Below, piece after piece: positions 16,291 through 26,607 of a stretch of DNA of 64,000 nt; position 1 is the first letter of the stretch; every line of letters begins with the position of its first letter. Source of the stretch: Wenxinia saemankumensis. GTDB lineage: Bacteria > Pseudomonadota > Alphaproteobacteria > Rhodobacterales > Rhodobacteraceae. The notes under the pieces were generated by a model, which did no database searches, was not told where the DNA came from, and saw only the letters and a program-made list of their open reading frames with translations. Location of the stretch: assembly GCF_900141735.1 (NCBI RefSeq), contig NZ_FQYO01000001.1, positions 310,001 through 374,000 of the forward strand, read 5' to 3'. The position numbers and the translations under genes were made by a program.

Positions 16291-17544
16291 ATGAGCGACG
16301 CCGTCCTCGCCCCGCCCCGCCGCCGGGCGCTGCCCGGCTCGACCCTCGTCTTCCTCGCCCTGCTGGCCGCGCTGGTGATCGCGGTCACGCTGCTCGCCTC
16401 GGCCGGGCTGGTCTCGGTCTCGATGGTCAAGCTGCTGGGACGGACACTCTGTCTCTGCCTCGCCGCCATCGCGATGGACGTGGTCTGGGGCTATACCGGC
16501 ATCCTCAGCCTCGGCCACATGGCCTTCTTCGGACTGGGCGGCTACGCGATCGGCATGTGGCTGATGTGGGCCCGCACCGAGGTCATCGTGGCCGCCAGCC
16601 TCGCCTCGGCGCCGATCCCCCCCACCCCGGCCGAGGTCGAGGCGGCGATCGGCACGCAGATCTTCGGCGTGGTCGGCACCTCCGACATTCCCCTCGTATG
16701 GGCCTTCGCCCATTCGCTTCCGCTGCAGCTGGCGCTGGTCGTGCTGGTGCCGGGCCTGCTGGCGCTGGTCTTCGGTTGGCTGGCCTTCCGCAGCCGGGTC
16801 ACCGGCGTCTACCTGTCGATCCTGACGCAGGCGATGACACTGGCCCTGTCGCTCTACCTCTTCCAGAACGACAGCGGTCTGCGCGGCAACAACGGGCTGT
16901 CGGGCCTGCAGAACATCCCCGGCTTCGAGGCGGCGGGACAGGCGGCGGTCAGCCTCGCCTTCTTCTGGGGCTCGGCGCTGGCGCTCGGGCTCGGCTACGT
17001 GCTGCTCGCCTGGGTGGTCTCGGGCAAGATGGGCAGCGTCCTGCGCGCGATCCGCGACGACGAGGCGCGGGTCCGCTTCCTCGGCTACCATGTCGAGAGC
17101 TTCAAGCTCTTCGTCTTCACGCTCACGGCCGTGGTCACCGGCATCGCGGGCGCGCTCTACTATCCGCAGGCGGGCATCATCAACCCGGCCGAGATCGCGC
17201 CCATCGCGTCGATCTACCTCGCCGTCTGGGTCGCGATCGGCGGGCGGGGCCGGCTCTACGGCGCGGTGATCGGCGCGGCCCTCGTCTCGCTGATGTCGAG
17301 CTGGTTCACCGGCGGGCTCGTGCCGGATCTCGATCTGGGGATCTACACCCTGGTCTGGACGGATTGGTGGCTGGTCCTGCTCGGTCTCAGCTTCGTCGCC
17401 GTCACGCTCCTCGCGCCGAAGGGGATCGGCGGGCTGGTCGATCTGTGGACCGACCGGCGGGCCCCGGACCGCACCGGCGATTACGGCCCCGACAAGGGAT
17501 CGCTCCGCCGCGAGGAGGGCATCGCCCGGGAGGCCGGGGAATGA
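16291..17544 (+). CDS. urtC: Urea ABC transporter, permease UrtC
   Basis: 417 residues, LivM-type permease with about ten hydrophobic helices. Signature regions are DVVWGYTGILSLGHMAFFGLGGYAIG (split here as VWGYTGILSLGHMAFF and GLGGYAIG), the UrtC-type loop LYLFQNDSGLRGNNGLSGL, and the cytoplasmic coupling segment AIRDDEARVRFLGYHVESFK. The C-terminal tail is polar. The stop overlaps the urtD start by 4 bases (ATGA). Confidence 0.94.
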   Translation: MSDAVLAPPRRRALPGSTLVFLALLAALVIAVTLLASAGLVSVSMVKLLGRTLCLCLAAIAMDVVWGYTGILSLGHMAFFGLGGYAIGMWLMWARTEVIVAASLASAPIPPTPAEVEAAIGTQIFGVVGTSDIPLVWAFAHSLPLQLALVVLVPGLLALVFGWLAFRSRVTGVYLSILTQAMTLALSLYLFQNDSGLRGNNGLSGLQNIPGFEAAGQAAVSLAFFWGSALALGLGYVLLAWVVSGKMGSVLRAIRDDEARVRFLGYHVESFKLFVFTLTAVVTGIAGALYYPQAGIINPAEIAPIASIYLAVWVAIGGRGRLYGAVIGAALVSLMSSWFTGGLVPDLDLGIYTLVWTDWWLVLLGLSFVAVTLLAPKGIGGLVDLWTDRRAPDRTGDYGPDKGSLRREEGIAREAGE

Positions 17545-18272
17545 GGCTGCTCGAGGTCTCCGGCGTGTCCGTCACCTTCGACGGGTTCCGCGCCATCGAC
17601 AACCTCTCGCTCGCGGTCGAGGATCGCGGCCTGCGTGCGGTGATCGGCCCGAACGGGGCGGGCAAGACGACCTTCATGGACATCGTCACGGGCAAGACCC
17701 GCCCCGACGAGGGCCGCGTCGTCTGGGGCGAGGAGAACGCGAACCTGCTGAAGCTGCGCGAGAGCCGCATCGCCCAGGCCGGGATCGGCCGCAAGTTCCA
17801 GCGCCCGACCGTGTTCGAGGACCAGACCGTGCGCGAGAACCTCGCCATGTCGCTGAAGGCGCCGCGCGGGCCCTTCGCCGTCCTCTTCGCCCGCCGCGCG
17901 GAGGAGGGGCGGATCCGCGGGATCGCCGACGAGGTCGGGCTGGCCGGCCAGCTGTCGCGCCGCTCGGGCGAGCTCAGCCACGGACAGAAGCAATGGCTCG
18001 AGATCGGGATGCTGCTGGCGCAGGATCCGCGGCTCCTGCTGGTGGACGAACCGGCGGCCGGGATGACGCCGGCCGAGCGCGAGCACACGACCGACCTGCT
18101 CCGGCGCCTCGCCCGGGACCGGGCCGTGGTGGTGGTCGAGCACGACATGGACTTCGTCCGCCGCCTCGACTGCCGGGTGACGGTGCTGCACGAGGGGTCG
18201 GTACTGGCCGAGGGCTCGCTCGACTTCGTCACCTCCAATCCCGACGTCATCGACGTCTATCTGGGGCGCTAG
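17541..18272 (+). CDS. urtD: Urea ABC transporter, ATP-binding protein UrtD
   Basis: 243 residues, LivG-type ATPase. Walker A GPNGAGKT is at residues 36-43. The signature motif is LSHGQKQWLEIGMLL, with the LSHGQKQ variant typical of UrtD rather than LSGGQ. Walker B is LLLVDEPAAGM, and the switch His is in VVVEHDMDFVR. The segment KFQRPTVFEDQTVRENL is also characteristic. It overlaps urtC by 4 bases and ends 3 bases before urtE. Confidence 0.95.
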   Translation: MRLLEVSGVSVTFDGFRAIDNLSLAVEDRGLRAVIGPNGAGKTTFMDIVTGKTRPDEGRVVWGEENANLLKLRESRIAQAGIGRKFQRPTVFEDQTVRENLAMSLKAPRGPFAVLFARRAEEGRIRGIADEVGLAGQLSRRSGELSHGQKQWLEIGMLLAQDPRLLLVDEPAAGMTPAEREHTTDLLRRLARDRAVVVVEHDMDFVRRLDCRVTVLHEGSVLAEGSLDFVTSNPDVIDVYLGR

Positions 18273-18275
18273 GAC

Positions 18276-18977
18276 ATGCTGGACGTGACGGGACTGACGC
18301 TGCGCTACGGGCAGAGCCGCATCCTCCACGGCATCGACCTCGCGGCGCGGCCGGGCGCGGTGACGGCGGTGATGGGCACGAACGGGGTGGGCAAGACATC
18401 GCTCCTGAAGGCGATCGCGGGGCGGCACCCCTTCGTGGACGGGCGCCTCGCGGTGGACGGGACCGATCTCGGCCACCCGACCGCCTTCGCCGCCGCGCGG
18501 GCGGGAATCGCCTACGTGCCGCAGGGCCGCGAGATCTTTCCCCTGATGAGCGTGGCCGAGAACCTGGAGACCGGCTTCGCCGTGCTGCGCGCCAAGGGCC
18601 TGCCGCGCGAGGTGCCGGGCCGGATCTTCGAGCTCTTCCCCGTGCTGGCCGAGATGCGCCACCGGCGCGGGGGCGACCTCTCGGGCGGGCAGCAGCAGCA
18701 GCTCGCCATCGCGCGGGCGCTGGTGACCCGGCCCAAGGTGCTGCTGCTGGACGAGCCGACGGAAGGAATCCAGCCCAACATCATCGCCCAGATCGGCAAG
18801 GTGATCGGCCAGCTGCGCGAGGAGGCAGAGATGGCGATCGTGCTGGTCGAGCAGCGCTTCGACTTCGCCGTCGGCCTCGCCGACCGGGTGGAGGTGCTGA
18901 CGCGCGGCGCGGTGACCTACAGCGCAGGCCGCGCCGAGCTGGACCGCGAGCGGCTGCTGGGGGCCGTCTCGGTCTGA
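18276..18977 (+). CDS. urtE: Urea ABC transporter, ATP-binding protein UrtE
   Basis: 233 residues, LivF-type ATPase. Walker A GTNGVGKT is at residues 34-41. The Q-loop region is YVPQGREIFPLMSVAENL, the signature LSGGQQQQLAIARAL and Walker B VLLLDEPTEGIQPN, the TEGIQPN form being typical of UrtE. The switch region is LVEQRFDFA. It is the last gene of the operon and is followed by a dispersed hairpin element at 19055. Confidence 0.95.
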   Translation: MLDVTGLTLRYGQSRILHGIDLAARPGAVTAVMGTNGVGKTSLLKAIAGRHPFVDGRLAVDGTDLGHPTAFAAARAGIAYVPQGREIFPLMSVAENLETGFAVLRAKGLPREVPGRIFELFPVLAEMRHRRGGDLSGGQQQQLAIARALVTRPKVLLLDEPTEGIQPNIIAQIGKVIGQLREEAEMAIVLVEQRFDFAVGLADRVEVLTRGAVTYSAGRAELDRERLLGAVSV

Positions 18978-19054
18978 GGCGGCCGGCGGCGGGGAGCGGC
19001 CGAAGGCGCCGGGGCGGTCGCCGCGGGCGACCGTTCGGCCTGCGGCCGCCGGAG

Positions 19055-19092
19055 CCGGGGCTCCGCCCCGGACCCCGCGGTATTTGACACCC
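19055..19092. repeat. Dispersed intergenic element, diverged copy 3
   Basis: The hairpin CCGGGGC-TCC-GCCCCGG (19055-19071) is followed by CCGCGGTATTTGACACC. This is a recognisable variant of the hairpin plus CCGGGAGTATTTGAGGC of copies 1 and 2 read on their opposite strand. It ends the urt operon, which supports a terminator or mRNA-end role. Confidence 0.55.
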
Positions 19093-19229
19093 TGCGAAGG
19101 AGGGGCGGACGCTCTATCCCCCCCGCCCCCGCGGCGGCCGGAGCGTGCCCCGGCGGTCCTTGCCCGGCGGGCGTTCGGGCGCGAGGCCGGGAGCCGCCTT
19201 CCGCCCCCCCGGGCGCGAGACAAGCCGGG

Positions 19230-19271
19230 GCGGCGGCAGGGCGGCCCGTGGCGGCGGCGGGGCGGCCCGTG
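19230..19271. repeat. 21-bp tandem duplication
   Basis: Two adjacent 21-base units, 19230-19250 and 19251-19271, built on GCGGCGGCRGGGCGGCCCGTG with one mismatch. The sequence is non-coding. Confidence 0.6.
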
Positions 19272-19302
19272 GGGGCGCCGCCCCGCCCGCGCCCCCCGCG
19301 GC

Positions 19303-21213
19303 CTATTCCAGCAGCCAGACCTGCATCGGGTTCGGACCGCGATTGCACCACAGGTAGTAGGGCAAGGCGGTGAGGCGGACGTCCTTCTCCGCCGCCCGCG
19401 TCGGGCGGTAGAGCGCGTGCTCCCAGGGGGCGTCCTCCTCGGCCCGGGCGGGGGCGTCGATCAGGACCGTGCCGCCCAGCAGGTCGGGCGCGGGGCGGTC
19501 GCTCAGGGGGGCGTCCGCCGGCAGGCGCAGGCGCAGGACGGGGGCGTCGTTGTCGGCCTGCTCGGCGCAGTAGACGAGCGGCCCGCGGCGCAGCGCGACC
19601 CGGCCGGCATCGCGGACCACGTCGGGATGGGCGTAGAGCCGGCCGGGCACGAGCGGCAGGTCGAGCTCGACCACGTCGCCCGCCGCCCAGTCGCGCGTCA
19701 GCTTGAGGTAGCCGCGCTCGAGCGTCACCTCCACGTCCGCGCCGTTGACCGCGGCGCGCGCCCCCTCGCACCAGGCGGGGATGCGCAGCGACAGGGTGAA
19801 CGGGCCCGTCCCGTCCGGGGTGACGGCGATGCGGATCCGGCCGTCCCGGGGATAGTCGCTCGTCTCCTCCAGCGTGACGTGGCCGCCCGCGACGGGCAGC
19901 GTCGTCGTCGCGCCGCCGTAGAGATGCACGGCGATCCCGTCCTCGCTGCGCCCGTAGAAATAGCCGGCGACCGAGGCGACAAGGCGGGAGACGTTCATCG
20001 TGCAGCAGGGGCACATGTGCCAGGCCCAGCGATGGTGCGTCCCGTCGCTCTCGAGCTTGTTGTCGTAGAAGTAATGCTCCCCGTCGCAGCCGAGGCCCGC
20101 GAGGCAGGTGTTGTAGAGCGCGAGCTCGAGCATGTCGGCATACTGCCCGTCGAGGTCGAGGTTCAGCATCCGCGCCGCCCAGAAGACCATCGCCACGCTC
20201 GCGCAGGTCTCGGCATAGGCGGTGTCGTTGGGCAGGTCGTAATCGCGGGTGAAGCCCTCGTTATGGGCCGAGGGGCCGAAGCCGCCGGTGACGTACATCC
20301 GCTTCTCGGTCGCGTCCTTCCAGAGCGCCTCGCAGGCCGCCTTGAGGCCCGCATCGCCGTGCTCGGCGGCGAGGTCGGCCATCGCGGCGTACATGTACAT
20401 CGCGCGCACGGCGTGGCCGACGACCTTGGTCTGCTCGCGGACGGGGATGTGGGCCTGGGAATATTCGTACATGCCCGACGAGGCGAAATGGTACGTCGCC
20501 GGGTCCGCGCCGCGTTCCTTCGCCTCCTTCGTGAAGTAGTGCTCGACCCCGTCGGTATTGCCGCGCTCGTCGATGAAGTAGGTGGCGAGGTCGCGGTACT
20601 TCTCCTTGCCCGTCGCGTGGAAGGCGCGGATCAGCGCCAGCTCGATCTCCTGGTGGCCGGGATAGCCGCGCCGCTGGCCCTCGCCCCGCCCGAAGGTCGC
20701 GGCGATGTGGTCCATGTAGCGTTCCATGATGCCCAGGAAGCGGTCCTTGCCGGTGGCGTGGTAATAGGCGACCGCCCCCTCCAGCAGGTGGCCGGCATTG
20801 TACATCTCGTGGTTGTCGCGCAGGTTGGTCCAGCGGTTCTGGGGCTCGCGCTCGGTGTAGAAGCAGTTGAGGTAGCCGTCGGGCTGCTGCGCCGCCTCGA
20901 GATCGTCGATCATCGCCTCGACCTCGGCCTCGATCGTCGCGTCGTGCCGGTGCGAGAGCGCATAGGCCGCCGCCTCGATCCACTTGCCGATGTCGCTGTC
21001 CCAGAAATACTGGACGGTGAAGCCGTTGGGCTGGCGCGGGATCGTGAGCGGCGGCACGGGCTTCGGCAGCCTGATCGAGCCGCGGATGCCGCTCTCCTCC
21101 AGCTTCCTCAGCTGGGACGGGATCGTCCTCTCGAGGACGGTGTCCAGCCGCTCGCGCCAGAACTCGCCGGTGATGGTGACGTCCGAGAAGGGGACGGAAT
21201 GGTAGGTGCGCAT
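19303..21213 (-). CDS. Glycoside hydrolase family 127 (beta-L-arabinofuranosidase type)
   Basis: 636 residues without a signal peptide, so cytoplasmic. GH127 enzymes remove beta-L-arabinofuranose with a zinc-bound Cys nucleophile. The active site of HypBA1 can be laid over this sequence with the same spacing. The acid/base Glu is Glu319 in AHNEGFTRDYD. The zinc ligands are Glu335 and Cys337 (YAETCAS) and Cys403 and Cys404 (HMCPCCTMN), with Cys403 the likely nucleophile. A C-terminal beta domain follows. It lies 22 bp after the sugar importer ATPase gene and is the last gene of that operon, so imported arabinosides are probably hydrolysed in the cell. The exact sugar is inferred. Confidence 0.9.
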   Translation of the reverse strand: MRTYHSVPFSDVTITGEFWRERLDTVLERTIPSQLRKLEESGIRGSIRLPKPVPPLTIPRQPNGFTVQYFWDSDIGKWIEAAAYALSHRHDATIEAEVEAMIDDLEAAQQPDGYLNCFYTEREPQNRWTNLRDNHEMYNAGHLLEGAVAYYHATGKDRFLGIMERYMDHIAATFGRGEGQRRGYPGHQEIELALIRAFHATGKEKYRDLATYFIDERGNTDGVEHYFTKEAKERGADPATYHFASSGMYEYSQAHIPVREQTKVVGHAVRAMYMYAAMADLAAEHGDAGLKAACEALWKDATEKRMYVTGGFGPSAHNEGFTRDYDLPNDTAYAETCASVAMVFWAARMLNLDLDGQYADMLELALYNTCLAGLGCDGEHYFYDNKLESDGTHHRWAWHMCPCCTMNVSRLVASVAGYFYGRSEDGIAVHLYGGATTTLPVAGGHVTLEETSDYPRDGRIRIAVTPDGTGPFTLSLRIPAWCEGARAAVNGADVEVTLERGYLKLTRDWAAGDVVELDLPLVPGRLYAHPDVVRDAGRVALRRGPLVYCAEQADNDAPVLRLRLPADAPLSDRPAPDLLGGTVLIDAPARAEEDAPWEHALYRPTRAAEKDVRLTALPYYLWCNRGPNPMQVWLLE

Positions 21214-21235
21214 GTCTGCCTTTCTGCCGGACGCG

Positions 21236-22296
<1,061 letters not shown>

Positions 22297-22300
<4 letters not shown>

Positions 22301-23124
22301 TTCAGGGCACCCGAGGTCAGGCCGGCGACGATCCGGCGTTGCAGGAGGACGAAGATCGCCACGATGGGGGTCACGTAGATCGCGGCATAGGCCATGATCC
22401 CGTTCCAGTCGGTCGAGTTGGGACCGAGGAAGCCCGACAGCCCGACCGAGGCCGGCTGGTAGGCCGGGGTGGTGATGATCGACTTGGAATAGATGTACTC
22501 GCCGAAGGCCTGCATGAAGGTCAGGATGGCGAGGACGAGGATGCCGTTCCGCGCCAGCGGCAGCACGATGAAGAAGAACGCCCCCCAGCGGGAATTGCCG
22601 TCGACGAGGGCCGCTTCCTCCAGCTCTCGCGGCACGTTCATGAAGGTCGCGCGGACGAGTACGATGTAGAACGGCATCGCCTTGGCGGCCGTCGCCAGGA
22701 TCACCGCGAAGCGCGGGTAGTCGAGCAGTCCCAGCTGGTTGAAGCCGACATAGATCGGCGTGATCATCACGCTCGCCGGCAGCACCTGCAGCATCAGGAT
22801 CACGAAGAGCGCGACGTCGATCCAGGCCGAGCGGTAGCGGGCCAGCACGTAGGCGCAGCCCGTCCCCAGCAGCACCGTCAGCGCCGTCACGCCCGAGCCG
22901 ATGACGAAGCTGTTCCAGAGGTAGACGGACATGTCCCGCCGCGCCCAGGTCTCGGGGTAGATCGAGGGGTCCGGGTCGCGCGGCCAGAAGGTCGGGGGCG
23001 AGGCGAAGATCTCGGACCCGCCCTTCAGCGAGGTGACGTACATCCAGTAGAGGGGGAAGAGGTAGAGCGCCGCCAGTCCCAGCGCGAGGACGAGCAGGAG
23101 ATAGGGAACGGGGGCCCGGGTCAT
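22297..23124 (-). CDS. Sugar ABC transporter permease, MalG type
   Basis: 275 residues, about six hydrophobic helices. The N-terminal segment is LLLVLALGLAALYLFPLYWM. The coupling EAA loop is EEAALVDGNSRWGAFFFIVLP. It overlaps both neighbours by 4 bases, so it is translationally coupled with them. The periplasmic stretch FASPPTFWPRDP after the first helix is usual in this family. Confidence 0.93.
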
Positions 23125-24023
23125 CCGCGCACCTCCGCCCGGGTCGACCAGACATAGACGGCCGAGGCGATGAGGACGAAGGCCAGCATCATCACGCTGA
23201 CGGTCGCGCCCTTGGCGAAGTCGAAGATCCGGAAGGACCATTGCCAGGCCCAGTACTGCGCCACGTTCGAGCTGTTGGCCGGGCCGCCCTCGGTGATCGC
23301 GGGGAAGAGGTCGAACTGCTGGAGCGTGTAGATCAGGCCGAGCGCGAGGACGGCCCCGATGGTCGAGCGCATCATCGGCACGGTGATCGTGGTGAAGCGC
23401 TGGAAGCCGTTCGCCCCGTCGAGCTCGGCCGCCTCGTAGAGGTCGCGCGGGATCGCGGCGAGGCCGACGCTGAGCAGCATCATGTTGAAGGCGAGGCCGA
23501 GCCAGATGTTCGCCATCGTGACCGCCCAGATCGAGAGCGCGGGGTCGGATTTCCAGAACATCGTCTCGTCGATGATCCCGAGGCCCTGCAGCACCGCGTT
23601 CAGCACGCCGAAATCGCCGGCGAGGATCCAGCCCCAGATCGCGCCGACGACGAGGCCGGGCATCACCCACGAGACGAGGAACAGGCCCCGGATGGTCGAG
23701 GCGAAGGGGAACTTCGCCATGAAGAAGATCGCGAGCGCGAAGCCGAAGGCGAACTGCCCGGCGATCGAGCCGAAGACGAAGATGCCCGTATTGCGCATCA
23801 CCAGCCCGAATTCGGGCTGCGAGACGATCTCGCGGTAATTGTCGAGCCCCGCCCAGGGCCGCGAGAAGGCGGCGAGGTTGAACATGTCCACCTCCTGGAA
23901 GGAGAGCAGGACGTTGTAGACCAGCGGCAGACCCGCCAGGAGGATCAGGAAGATCAGCGTGATCCCGACGAGCAGGAGATCGAACCCCTTGCCGTCGGTG
24001 AGGCTGGACAGGATGCGGCGCAT
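23121..24023 (-). CDS. Sugar ABC transporter permease, MalF type
   Basis: 300 residues, about six helices. The EAA loop reads YEAAELDGANGFQRFTTITVP. The start at 24023 (MRRILSSLTDGKGFD) follows GGGGGAAGG; an earlier in-frame ATG at 24050 is less likely. It pairs with the MalG-type permease, overlapping it by 4 bases. A hairpin lies between it and the binding-protein gene. Confidence 0.93.
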   Translation of the reverse strand: MRRILSSLTDGKGFDLLLVGITLIFLILLAGLPLVYNVLLSFQEVDMFNLAAFSRPWAGLDNYREIVSQPEFGLVMRNTGIFVFGSIAGQFAFGFALAIFFMAKFPFASTIRGLFLVSWVMPGLVVGAIWGWILAGDFGVLNAVLQGLGIIDETMFWKSDPALSIWAVTMANIWLGLAFNMMLLSVGLAAIPRDLYEAAELDGANGFQRFTTITVPMMRSTIGAVLALGLIYTLQQFDLFPAITEGGPANSSNVAQYWAWQWSFRIFDFAKGATVSVMMLAFVLIASAVYVWSTRAEVRG

Positions 24024-24060
24024 GGCCCTTCCCCCTTGTTCGGGTCGCACGGGAACGGGT

Positions 24061-24085
24061 CCCCGGACCGGCCAGCGGTCCGGGG
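24061..24085 (-). promoter_or_regulatory. Intercistronic hairpin after sugar-binding protein gene
   Basis: CCCCGGACC and GGTCCGGGG form a perfect 9-bp stem around a 7-base loop, in the gap between the binding-protein gene and the first permease gene. It occupies the same operon position as the hairpins after urtA and after the peptide-binding protein gene. Confidence 0.65.
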
Positions 24086-24156
24086 GGTCTCGGCCGCCGG
24101 GGGCCGGGCCGCGCGGTCCGGGAGAGACCCGCGCGCCCGCCCCCCGGGGGGACCGA

Positions 24157-25380
24157 TCAGTTGAGGATGCCGTCGATGGTGCTCTGCGCCTGCGACAGGG
24201 CCTCGTCGGGGGTCATCTGGCCGGTCAGGGCCGCCTGCTCGGCATCGTAGATCGCCTTGGAGATCTGCTGCCAGTCCGGGTGCGGACCGCGCGGCTGCGC
24301 GTATTGCAGCTGCTCCTGGAACAGGGTCAGCGCCGCGTCCTTCAGCGGCACGCCGCTCTCGGGCAGCTCGACATCGCCCCGCGTCGGCAGGTAGCCGAAT
24401 TCGGGGAACAGCCGGTCGTCCTGGCTGACGAAGTATTCGAGGACCTCGAACGCCTCCTCGGGATGCTCGGTCGTCGACATGATGCCGAGGTTGAAGCCGC
24501 CCAGCGCCGAGGACCGCTCCGCGCCCTCCTCGAAGGTCGGCAGCAGCGTCACGCCCCAGTCGAACTCGGCATCCTCGACCATGCGGTCGATCTCCCACGG
24601 GCCGGAAATGGCCATCGCGGCGTTGCCGTTGTTGAAGGTGCCCGTCGAATCCCACTGGCCGAGCGAGAGTACGTCCTGGCTCATGATCCCGTCGTCGATC
24701 ATGCCCTTGACCATGGTCAGCCACTCGCGGGCGCCCTCGGTGTTCACGTTCTCGTAGGACCCGCCGGACATCTGGATCACCGGCAGGAACTGGAAGGTGC
24801 CTTCCTCGTTGCCGCGCGCCGAGAGCGTCGCGCCGTAGACGCCCGCCTCGGGATCGGCGAGGGCGCGGGCGGCCTCCTCGAACTCGGCCCAGGTCTGCGG
24901 CGGCTCGATCCCGGCCTCCTCGAGCATGTCGGCGTTGTAGAACAGGCCGATCGTGTCGGTGTACTTGCCCACCCCGTAGAGCCGGCCGTCCCACATGACC
25001 GAGTTGAGCGGCCCCTCGAAATAGGCGTCCTGGTCGATCACGTCGCTCTCGGCCACCATGTCGGTGATGTCGAGGAACGCGCCCCGGCTGGAGAAGAGGG
25101 CGAAGTCGGGATTGTCGAGGCTGACGATGTCGGGCGCGTTGCCGGTGGCATAGGCGCGCAGCGTCTCGTTGACGATCTCGTCGAAGGGCACCACGCGGTA
25201 ATCGACGGTGATGCCGTTGTCCATCTCGCTGAACTCGGCCGAGAAGGTGTCGGACGGGCCGGGCCGGTCGTCGCCGTCGATCGACCAGACGGTGATCGTC
25301 ACGTCCTCCTGCGCGGCGGCCGCGCCGGCGATGGCGATGGCCGAGGCCGCTCCGAGCAGGATCCTCAGGTTGCGTGTCAT
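24157..25380 (-). CDS. Extracellular sugar-binding protein of ABC importer
   Basis: 407 residues, family 1 solute-binding protein. The signal peptide LRILLGAASAIAIAGAAAAQ is followed by the mature start EDVTITVWSIDGDD. Stretches typical of the MalE-like fold include IVSLDNPDFALFSSRG, YTDTIGLFYNADMLEEAGI, TWAEFEEAARAL and NGNAAMAISGPWEIDRM. The start at 25380 follows GGGAGGACGAC. The operon also encodes a GH127 enzyme, so an arabinose-containing oligosaccharide is a fair guess at the ligand. Confidence 0.93.
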   Translation of the reverse strand: MTRNLRILLGAASAIAIAGAAAAQEDVTITVWSIDGDDRPGPSDTFSAEFSEMDNGITVDYRVVPFDEIVNETLRAYATGNAPDIVSLDNPDFALFSSRGAFLDITDMVAESDVIDQDAYFEGPLNSVMWDGRLYGVGKYTDTIGLFYNADMLEEAGIEPPQTWAEFEEAARALADPEAGVYGATLSARGNEEGTFQFLPVIQMSGGSYENVNTEGAREWLTMVKGMIDDGIMSQDVLSLGQWDSTGTFNNGNAAMAISGPWEIDRMVEDAEFDWGVTLLPTFEEGAERSSALGGFNLGIMSTTEHPEEAFEVLEYFVSQDDRLFPEFGYLPTRGDVELPESGVPLKDAALTLFQEQLQYAQPRGPHPDWQQISKAIYDAEQAALTGQMTPDEALSQAQSTIDGILN

Positions 25381-25395
25381 GTCGTCCTCCCAATC

Positions 25396-25413
25396 GCGGC
25401 CCCCTCGGGCCGC
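25396..25413 (-). promoter_or_regulatory. Hairpin between lacI-type gene and binding-protein gene
   Basis: GCGGCCC-CCTC-GGGCCGC forms a 7-bp stem with a 4-base loop, starting 15 bases upstream of the binding-protein start. It may insulate the importer from the regulator's mRNA or act as a processing site. Confidence 0.45.
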
Positions 25414-25502
25414 TTTCCGATGATGCCGGGCGGGGCTCCTCTTCCCCGTTCCCCGGCGATTGATCCCGCATCCGGTTGCCCCCGGATGTCGGGGAAACCC
25501 CT

Positions 25503-26516
25503 TCACCCCGCAGCCGGGGCGGAGCCGCCGCAGCTGTCGCGCACGACAAGGCGGCATGGCAGGCGGCGCGGCCCGGGGGCCACGTCCCCGCCCTCGATCA
25601 GGGCGCGGACCAGCCGACCCGCCTCGCGGCCGATCCCGCCCAGGCCCATGTCCACGGTGGTCAGGGGCGGGCGCGTCGCCGCTGCGACGATCGACCAGTT
25701 GTCGAAGCCGACGATCGACACGTCGCCCGGCACGTCCACGCCGCGCTCGCGCAGCGCGTCCACGACGCCGCGGGCGATCTGGTCGCTGCCGCAGAAGATA
25801 CCGTCGGGGCGCGCGCCCTGGCCCCACAGCCGGCCGATCGCCGCGTGGCCCCAGGCCTCGGACCAGTCGCCGTGCAGGACCGGCGCGCCCGGCCCCGCGA
25901 CATCGCGGAACGCCGCGGCGCGGATCCGGGCGGCGGCGAATTCCTCCGGCCCGGTGACGTGGGCCAGCCGGCCCCGGCCCAGACCCGAGAGCCAGTCGGT
26001 CGCAAGTCGCGCGCCCTGCGCGTCGTCGGCCGTCAGCGAGACCGCATTCTCCGGCGCGGCGGTGAAGGCGTAGACGACCGGGATCGGCACCTCCGCCAGG
26101 TCGAGCGGCAGCGCGGTGTCGATCCGCCGCCCCGTCACCACCAGCCCGTCCACCTGCCGGTCGAGCATCGTGTCCAGGTGGCGCCGGGCGGCAACGGGAT
26201 CGTCCTCGACATTGGACATCAGGACGGAGATCCCGTCGTCCACCAGCGCGTTGGACAGCCCCGACATCACCGGCAGCGTGAAGCGCCCGTAACTGTCGTT
26301 CGTGATCAGCCCCACCGTCAGGCTGCGCTGCGAGCTGAGCGCGCGGGCCATCGCGTTGGGGCGGAAGCCGAGCGCGTCGGCCACGTCGCGCACACGGCGG
26401 CGCGTCTCCTCGGTCATCCGGCCCGTGCCGTTCAGCGCCTTGGACGCCGTCGCCACGCTGACCTCGGCCGCCGCGGCGACGTCGGAGAGGCGGATACGGG
26501 TCGGGGCGGAGGCCAT
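25503..26516 (-). CDS. LacI-family transcriptional regulator
   Basis: 337 residues. The N-terminal HTH reads RLSDVAAAAEVSVATASKALNG (split: RLSDVAAAAEVSVATA, SKALNG), followed by the hinge GFRPNAMARALSSQRS and a periplasmic-binding-protein-like sensor domain containing IVGFDNWSIVAAATRPPLTTV. Upstream in-frame codons up to 26636 overlap the operators and are not part of the gene. The two palindromes 12-48 bp upstream of the start are its likely own binding sites. It is transcribed ahead of the importer genes and probably represses the whole set until sugar is present. Confidence 0.92.
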   Translation of the reverse strand: MASAPTRIRLSDVAAAAEVSVATASKALNGTGRMTEETRRRVRDVADALGFRPNAMARALSSQRSLTVGLITNDSYGRFTLPVMSGLSNALVDDGISVLMSNVEDDPVAARRHLDTMLDRQVDGLVVTGRRIDTALPLDLAEVPIPVVYAFTAAPENAVSLTADDAQGARLATDWLSGLGRGRLAHVTGPEEFAAARIRAAAFRDVAGPGAPVLHGDWSEAWGHAAIGRLWGQGARPDGIFCGSDQIARGVVDALRERGVDVPGDVSIVGFDNWSIVAAATRPPLTTVDMGLGGIGREAGRLVRALIEGGDVAPGPRRLPCRLVVRDSCGGSAPAAG

Positions 26517-26527
26517 CGCACACTCTT

Positions 26528-26564
26528 GGGAAACCGATTTCCCGTTATGGGAAACCGTTTTCTC
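26528..26564. promoter_or_regulatory. Two tandem LacI-type operators
   Basis: GGGAAACCGATTTCCC (26528-26543) and GGGAAACCGTTTTCTC (26549-26564) are near-palindromes with a central CG, as in LacI-family sites. Their starts are 21 bp apart, two helical turns, on one face of the DNA. They precede the lacI-type gene at 26516 and so control it and the downstream importer genes. Confidence 0.85.
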
Positions 26565-26607
26565 GATTCGTGTCAACGGCCAGTGGAACGACATGCCCGG
26601 CTCCCGA

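Larger units (their letters stand above)
18978..19302. other. Convergent intergenic region, no gene seen
   Basis: 325 bp between urtE and the oppositely oriented GH127 gene. It contains a diverged copy of the dispersed element (19055-19092) and a short tandem duplication (19230-19271). I see nothing else. Confidence 0.6.
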
